Positions 59,544 to 64,000 of a stretch of DNA of 64,000 nt are shown here, one piece after another (the stretch's first letter is position 1; every line of letters begins with the position of its first letter). The DNA is taken from positions 4,402,001 to 4,466,000 of the forward strand of contig OZ282574.1 of the NCBI GenBank assembly GCA_965641885.1. The letters are read 5' to 3'. The stretch is from Pseudophaeobacter sp965641885. GTDB taxonomy: Bacteria; Pseudomonadota; Alphaproteobacteria; Rhodobacterales; Rhodobacteraceae. The position numbers and the translations under genes are program-made. The notes below the pieces were generated by a model that saw only the letters and a list, made by a program, of their open reading frames with translations, searched no databases and was not told where the DNA came from.

Positions 59544-59837
59544 TCAGGCTTCGCCGTTGACGCTGTCTTTCAGAGCCTTGGCAATGGTCATTTTCACAAC
59601 CTTGTCCGCCTCTTTCATGAATTTCTCGCCGGTGGCAGGGTTGCGCACTTCGCGCTCGGGGCGCTCGCGGCAATAGATTTTGCCAATGCCGGGCAGGGTC
59701 ACGGCACCGCCGCCAGACACTTCGCGTGTGATCAGGGCGCACACGGCATCCAGAGCAACGCCTGCGGTCTTTTTGTCTTCGCCCATTTCCTCAGCCAGAG
59801 CTGCAACAAGCTGGGTTTTTGTCATCGGTTTGGACAT
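59544..59837 (-). CDS. HU/IHF-type DNA-binding protein
   Basis: A 97-residue nucleoid protein. N-terminal helices (TKTQLVAALAEEMGEDKKTA, ALDAVCALITREVSGGGAVTL) and the beta-arm region (LPGIGKIYCRERPEREVRNPATGEKF) fit HU. The ribosome site GGAG is 9 bp before the ATG. A 16-bp palindrome lies 72-87 bp upstream. HU versus a locus-specific IHF-like role cannot be told by sequence; HU is more likely. Confidence 0.93.
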   Translation of the reverse strand: MSKPMTKTQLVAALAEEMGEDKKTAGVALDAVCALITREVSGGGAVTLPGIGKIYCRERPEREVRNPATGEKFMKEADKVVKMTIAKALKDSVNGEA

Positions 59838-59897
59838 TCTCAGATCTCCTTAAAACTGCCCGAACTGTGGGGCCTCATCGCGCAACATTATCGTTAT

Positions 59898-59924
59898 GTT
59901 GTGTAGGAACACAACGCGTTGTGT
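59898..59924 (-). promoter_or_regulatory. Operator-like palindrome overlapping possible HU promoter
   Basis: A perfect 16-bp palindrome ACACAACGCGTTGTGT at 59909-59924 plus a third half-site GTTGTGT at 59898-59904. On the minus strand TTGTGT, 16 bp, GATAAT could be a promoter whose -35 lies within the palindrome. Confidence 0.5.
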
Positions 59925-59979
59925 GGTGAAAGACCAGGGAAACCAGCGATTTTTCGCAGAAAACGGTGGAAAACTTGTG

Positions 59980-61464
59980 TCAGAGGAAGGCGGTTTCGTC
60001 AAAGGACCGCAGTTTTCGGCTATGTAGCCGTTCCAAAGGCATAGTTCTGAGCTGTTCCATCGCTTTTATTCCGATCTGCAAATGACGCGCAACCTGTGTC
60101 TGATAAAAGCCCGAAGCCATGCCCGGCAGCTTTAGCTCACCATGCAGCGGCTTGTCGGACACACAGAGCAGCGTGCCGTAGGGCACCCGAAAGCGATAGC
60201 CATTGGCGGCAATGGTGGCGCTTTCCATATCCAGTGCAATGGCGCGCGATTGGTTGAGACGCTGCACCGGGCCGGATTGATCCCTGAGCTCCCAGTTGCG
60301 GTTGTCGATCGTGGCCACCGTGCCGGTGCGCATAATGCGTTTGAGGTCATAGCCCTCAAATTGGGTGACCTCTGCAACCGCCTGTTCCAGTGCAATCTGG
60401 ATCTCGGCCAGCGCCGGGATGGGCGTCCAGACGGGCAGGTCATCATCCAGCACGTGGTCCTCGCGCAGGTAGGCATGAGCGAGGACAAAATCACCCAGCG
60501 CCTGTGTGTTGCGCAGCCCGGCACAGTGACCCACCATCAGCCAGGCATGCGGGCGCAGCACTGCGATGTGATCCGTGGCGGTTTTGGCATTAGAGGGGCC
60601 GACGCCAATATTGACCAGCGTGATGCCGTTCCCGTCCGCCCGCTTCAGGTGGTAGGTGGGCATCTGCGGCAGTTTTGCGGTCGCGGGAATCTCTGCCGCT
60701 GGATCACTGATTTCGTGATTGCCAGTACTGACAAAGCTGACATAGCCCGACGCTGGGTCTGCCAGCTGAGCGCGGGCATAGGCCTCGAACTCAGCCACGT
60801 AGAACTGGTAGTTGGTAAAGAGCACATGGTTCTGAAAATGTTCGGGCGCGGTGGCGGTGTAATGCGCCAGCCGCGCCAGCGAGTAGTCCACCCGTTGCGC
60901 GCTGAACAAGGCCAGCGGCCCGATGCCACCCTCGGATTTGTAGGTGCCATTGACGATATCGTCGTTGGTTGTCGCGAGATCCGGCACATCAAAGACATCG
61001 CGCAGGGTAAAGTCAGCCGCGCCCTCCTGCGGCACCGTCAGATCGGGGCGCGAGGCGACGGCAAAATGCACCGGGATCGGCGTCTGAGACGCCATGATGG
61101 TAACGGGCTGGCCGTGGTTCTTGATCAACAGCCCGATTTGCTGGATCAGATAGTTGCGAAACAGGTCCGGCCTTGTCACCGTGGTGGCATAGGTTCCCGG
61201 CGCTGCCACATGGCCAAAGCTGAGACGGCTGTCCACCTGGGCAAAGCTGGTGGTGGTGATGCGGATCTCGGGATAAAAGGCACGAATGCGCTGATCCGCT
61301 GGGGCTCCTTCAGCCATGCTGCGCATGAAGGCCTCACACAGATAATTGGTCGCCTGAGCATAGAGCGCTTCCAGACGCGCCACTGCCGCAGTCGCATCGG
61401 TAAAGCTTTCAGGGGCAAATGTCTCGGGCTGGTGGATCAAAGCTTCGGGTGTCACTGGGGTCAT
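59980..61464 (-). CDS. amn: AMP nucleosidase
   Basis: A 494-residue enzyme that splits AMP into adenine and ribose 5-phosphate. The N-terminal regulatory domain (to about 180) is followed by the phosphorylase-like domain, with VNIGVGPSNAKTATDHIAVLRPHAW and MVGHCAGLRN. Later parts include DMESATIAANGYRFRVPYGTLLCVSDKPLHGELK. The start overlaps the ade stop (ATGA). With ade it makes a direct route from AMP to hypoxanthine. Confidence 0.95.
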   Translation of the reverse strand: MTPVTPEALIHQPETFAPESFTDATAAVARLEALYAQATNYLCEAFMRSMAEGAPADQRIRAFYPEIRITTTSFAQVDSRLSFGHVAAPGTYATTVTRPDLFRNYLIQQIGLLIKNHGQPVTIMASQTPIPVHFAVASRPDLTVPQEGAADFTLRDVFDVPDLATTNDDIVNGTYKSEGGIGPLALFSAQRVDYSLARLAHYTATAPEHFQNHVLFTNYQFYVAEFEAYARAQLADPASGYVSFVSTGNHEISDPAAEIPATAKLPQMPTYHLKRADGNGITLVNIGVGPSNAKTATDHIAVLRPHAWLMVGHCAGLRNTQALGDFVLAHAYLREDHVLDDDLPVWTPIPALAEIQIALEQAVAEVTQFEGYDLKRIMRTGTVATIDNRNWELRDQSGPVQRLNQSRAIALDMESATIAANGYRFRVPYGTLLCVSDKPLHGELKLPGMASGFYQTQVARHLQIGIKAMEQLRTMPLERLHSRKLRSFDETAFL

Positions 61465-63287
61465 GCTTGTGTCTCTGATACAGGTTCAATGACGGGAATT
61501 ATCTCAAAGCTGCGTACATCGACAAGGCCAAGATCCGAGATCCTGAGTTCGGGAATAACCACCAGCGCCAGCAGGGAATGTTGCATATAGGCGTTGTTCA
61601 GAGAGCAGCCACAGGTCTCCATTGCCTCGACCAGTTTTTGCGCCTTGGCGGCGACCTCAGTGGCGGGGCGGTCGGACATAAGGCCGGCAATCGGCAGCTC
61701 GACCAGCGCCAGCTCTTTGCCATCCCGGTAGATGGTGATGCCGCCACCAACCTCGGCCAGACGATTGGCCGCAAGCGCCATCTGCGCCCGGTCGGTGCCA
61801 ACCACGATCATGTGGTGGCTGTCATGCGCCACGGTCGAGGCCATAGCCATTTTTCCGGTATAGCCAAAGCCGGAAACAAAGGCATTGGTGACGCCGCCGG
61901 TGGCGCGATGCCGCTCTACCAGCGCAATCTGGCAGGTCTCGCTGTCTTTTGCCATTGTGGCCTCGACCAAGCCGTCATGCACCGGCAGCTCTGCTTTCAG
62001 CGCCTTGGTCGGGGCCTGATTTTCAACCATGCCAATGACATTGGCCGTCACCGCATTGGCGCCTTCGGGGGCAGTGATTTCAAAATCCGCTGCAGTCAGC
62101 GCATGGCCCAGATGAATGGTGCCACGGGCGGTGTCAGGCCAGTCCAGATGCGGACAATCCACCGTAATAGAGCCTTTTTCAGCAACAATCTGTCCCCGCG
62201 CCATCACCAGTTCAACCGGCAGCTCGGTCAGATCAGAGGTCAGGATCACATCGGCGCGCCGACCCGGCGTGATCGAGCCAATATCGCGTTCCATGCCAAA
62301 ATGGGTGGCGGTATTGATCGTCGCCATCTGCAGGGCAATCAGTGGGTCACAGCCGCAGGCGATGGCGTGGCGCACCACCCGGTTCATATGTCCGTCATGC
62401 ACCAGCGTGCCAGAGTGGCAGTCATCGGTGCAAAGGATGAAATTGCGCGGATCCAGTCCCTTTTCGGTGATGGCAGTGATCTGCGCTTCAACATCGTACC
62501 AGGCAGAGCCCAGCCGGACCATGGCGCGCATCCCCTGACGCATCCGGGCGATGGCATCAGCTTCGCAGGTGCCCTCGTGATCATCCGCCGGCCCACCAGC
62601 GACATAGGCGGCAAAATTACGTCCCAGATCAGGTGAGGCATAGTGGCCGCCAACAGTCTTGCCAGCACGCTGGGTGGCGGCGATCTCTGCCAGCATCTTT
62701 GGGTCTGCATTGGCCACACCGGGGAAATTCATCATCTCACCCAGTCCGACGATACCGGGCCAGGACATTGCCTCAGCCACGTCTTCGGCGGTGATCTCAA
62801 ACCCGGTGGTTTCCAACCCCGGCGCCGAGGGCGCGCAGGAGGGCATCTGGGTGAAGATATTGACCGGCTGCAACAGGGCTTCGTCATGCATCAGGCGCAC
62901 GCCTTCAAGGCCAAGCACATTGGCGATCTCATGCGGGTCGGTGAACATCGAGGTGGTGCCGTGCGGGATCACGGCGCGGGCAAACTCCGCCGGCGTCAGC
63001 ATGCCGCTCTCGATATGCATATGCGCATCACACAGGCCGGGGATCATATAACGCCCCTTTGCCTCGATCACCGCAGTGTCAGGCCCCATGCAATAGCTGG
63101 CATCCGGCCCTACATAGGCGATTCGGCCCGCAACGATGGCGATGTCATGAGAGTCGAGCACTTCGCGCGTGTGGACATTGACCCATTTCCCCTGGCGAAT
63201 CACCGTGTCGGCGGGCGCGCGCCCTGCAGCAACATTGATCAATTGCGGGGCGATGTCGGGCCAGCTGGGGAATGGTCTATCTGTCAT
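61461..63287 (-). CDS. ade: Adenine deaminase
   Basis: A 608-residue amidohydrolase-type enzyme converting adenine to hypoxanthine and ammonia. Metal-binding HxH in DAHMHIESGMLTP, further motifs HGTTSMFTDPHEIANV, CTDDCHSGTLVHDGHM and the C-terminal SVAHDSHHMIVVGTD. The length fits bacterial Ade, which is distinct from eukaryotic adenosine deaminase-like types. Overlaps amn by 4 bp, so the product of one is the substrate of the other. A divergent aldolase-family gene lies upstream. Confidence 0.95.
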   Translation of the reverse strand: MTDRPFPSWPDIAPQLINVAAGRAPADTVIRQGKWVNVHTREVLDSHDIAIVAGRIAYVGPDASYCMGPDTAVIEAKGRYMIPGLCDAHMHIESGMLTPAEFARAVIPHGTTSMFTDPHEIANVLGLEGVRLMHDEALLQPVNIFTQMPSCAPSAPGLETTGFEITAEDVAEAMSWPGIVGLGEMMNFPGVANADPKMLAEIAATQRAGKTVGGHYASPDLGRNFAAYVAGGPADDHEGTCEADAIARMRQGMRAMVRLGSAWYDVEAQITAITEKGLDPRNFILCTDDCHSGTLVHDGHMNRVVRHAIACGCDPLIALQMATINTATHFGMERDIGSITPGRRADVILTSDLTELPVELVMARGQIVAEKGSITVDCPHLDWPDTARGTIHLGHALTAADFEITAPEGANAVTANVIGMVENQAPTKALKAELPVHDGLVEATMAKDSETCQIALVERHRATGGVTNAFVSGFGYTGKMAMASTVAHDSHHMIVVGTDRAQMALAANRLAEVGGGITIYRDGKELALVELPIAGLMSDRPATEVAAKAQKLVEAMETCGCSLNNAYMQHSLLALVVIPELRISDLGLVDVRSFEIIPVIEPVSETQA

Positions 63288-63513
63288 GTGCCAATTGTTA
63301 TGATTGCAGCGGCAAGTTCAAGCCCCGCAGTGCGAGCTTACGTCAGAAACACCTATCTCAATGACAAGAGGATGACAGGGCGCGCCCGGGCAGGCGCGCG
63401 CCGCTTCCGACACCGCAAAGAGGAGGGCCGCGAGGCGGAATTTTTTGATGGTCAAAGCGGCCCTGGAGGTTCAGGCTGGCGGCACGACCGGATTTACAAC
63501 AGGAGCCTGCGAG

Positions 63514-64000
63514 ATGAGCGTCACCGAACTGCGCCCCAATATGGACCACTGGCAGGAGCGCGTCGATCTTGCCGCCAGCTTTCGCTGGGTTGAGCGGCTG
63601 AATATGCACGAAGGAGTGGCAAATCATTTCAGTCTGGCGGTGAACGAGACGGGTACTCAGTTCCTGATGAATGCCAATCAGATGCATTTCGCCCGTATCA
63701 CGGCCTCGAACCTGTTGTTCCTGGATGCGGACGACCCAGAGACCATGGCGAAACCCGGCGCACCCGATCCAACCGCCTGGGGGCTGCATGGGTCTATTCA
63801 CCGGCTGTGCCCGCAGGCGCGTTGCGTGATGCATGTGCACTCGATCCACGCCACGGTGCTGGCCTCTCTGGCCGACAGTAGACTGCTGCCGATAGACCAG
63901 AACACCGCGACGTTTTTCAACCGCTACGTGATCGACGATGGCTATGGCGGCCTCGCGTTTGAGGACGAAGGCGCGCGCTGTGCCGCGATGCTGACGGACC
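63514..64000 (+). CDS. Class II aldolase/adducin-family protein, 3' end cut by window edge
   Basis: 162 residues are present. WVERLNMHEGVANHFSLAVNE is the start of the aldolase II fold, and CVMHVHSIHATVLASL holds the metal-binding histidine pair. The ATG follows AGGAG at about 10 bp. The remaining part of the family (about 250 residues) lies beyond the right edge. Substrate is unknown; it may be an aldolase, epimerase or dehydratase-type enzyme. Divergent from ade, with 226 bp between. Confidence 0.85.
   Translation, partial: MSVTELRPNMDHWQERVDLAASFRWVERLNMHEGVANHFSLAVNETGTQFLMNANQMHFARITASNLLFLDADDPETMAKPGAPDPTAWGLHGSIHRLCPQARCVMHVHSIHATVLASLADSRLLPIDQNTATFFNRYVIDDGYGGLAFEDEGARCAAMLTD

Noticed and set aside
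60142..61590. Open frame of 482 codons on the plus strand opposite amn
   Set aside because: Amn on the minus strand is clear with conserved motifs; the opposite frame is composition-driven.
1..64000. CRISPR arrays, prophage, insertion sequences, integrative elements
   Set aside because: No regularly spaced repeats, transposase, integrase or phage structural genes were seen; the tRNA-Leu has no integrase or duplicated end nearby.

Overview
The window looks like the chromosome of a roseobacter-group alphaproteobacterium (Rhodobacteraceae, close to Phaeobacter/Ruegeria/Leisingera). This is judged from protein character and gene order, not a database search. Supporting points are a GC-rich sequence, the rimP-nusA-ylxR-infB order, a short RNase D without HRDC domain, a complex I NDUFA9-type protein, a dnaK promoter matching the alphaproteobacterial RpoH consensus, and lptC-lptA-lptB followed by hpf-ptsN. 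About 61 protein genes and one tRNA-Leu(CAG) are supported. I see no rRNA, CRISPR array, prophage or intact insertion sequence. The window cuts hemH on the left and a class II aldolase-family gene on the right.

Layout: 0-4.2 kb holds hemH, a methyltransferase divergent from comF, grxC, a nitrilase-family amidase and a MarR regulator. At 4.6-7.2 kb ubiG is divergent from pip, which is coupled to a half-length Tat-type solute-binding protein. At 7.5-12.9 kb lies the rimP-nusA-ylxR-infB operon, preceded by a terminator-like leader. An 0.8 kb region without genes (12.9-13.76 kb) has several hairpins. At 13.8-16.2 kb is a minus-strand operon parvulin PPIase-argJ-mutT, divergent from secA. Two envelope proteins of unusual make-up follow secA, then radC, dnaJ and dnaK on the minus strand, and alkB.

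The region 27-37 kb concerns the cell surface: an isolated ABC-2 permease, cysQ-kdsB, galU-galE, two paralogous glycosyltransferases, a Branch-type glycosyltransferase with a long C-terminal extension, and a protein with two sulfotransferase domains. galU and galE supply UDP-glucose and UDP-galactose and cysQ removes the PAP left by sulfotransfer, so a sulfated surface glycan is a reasonable inference. At 37.6-42.4 kb the minus strand carries ptsN, hpf, lptB-lptA-lptC, kdsD and rnd (Kdo/LPS supply and export plus nitrogen-PTS and ribosome hibernation). tRNA-Leu, a single-domain globin, the NDUFA9-like protein and uppP follow.

At 45.9-52.4 kb is an unusual glutamate synthase operon, gltD-GFA-gltB, with the GFA gene translationally coupled into it. 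The rest holds mtgA, a glutathione transferase, queG, an orphan hydantoinase A-type protein, msrB-msrA, an EamA exporter, an HU protein behind a 16-bp palindrome, and the coupled purine salvage pair ade-amn. Most of the window is ordinary core chromosome. The best candidates for something undescribed are the glycan/sulfotransferase cluster, the gltD-GFA-gltB arrangement, the periplasmic-binding/OmpA fusion behind secA, and the gene-free hairpin-rich stretch at 13 kb.
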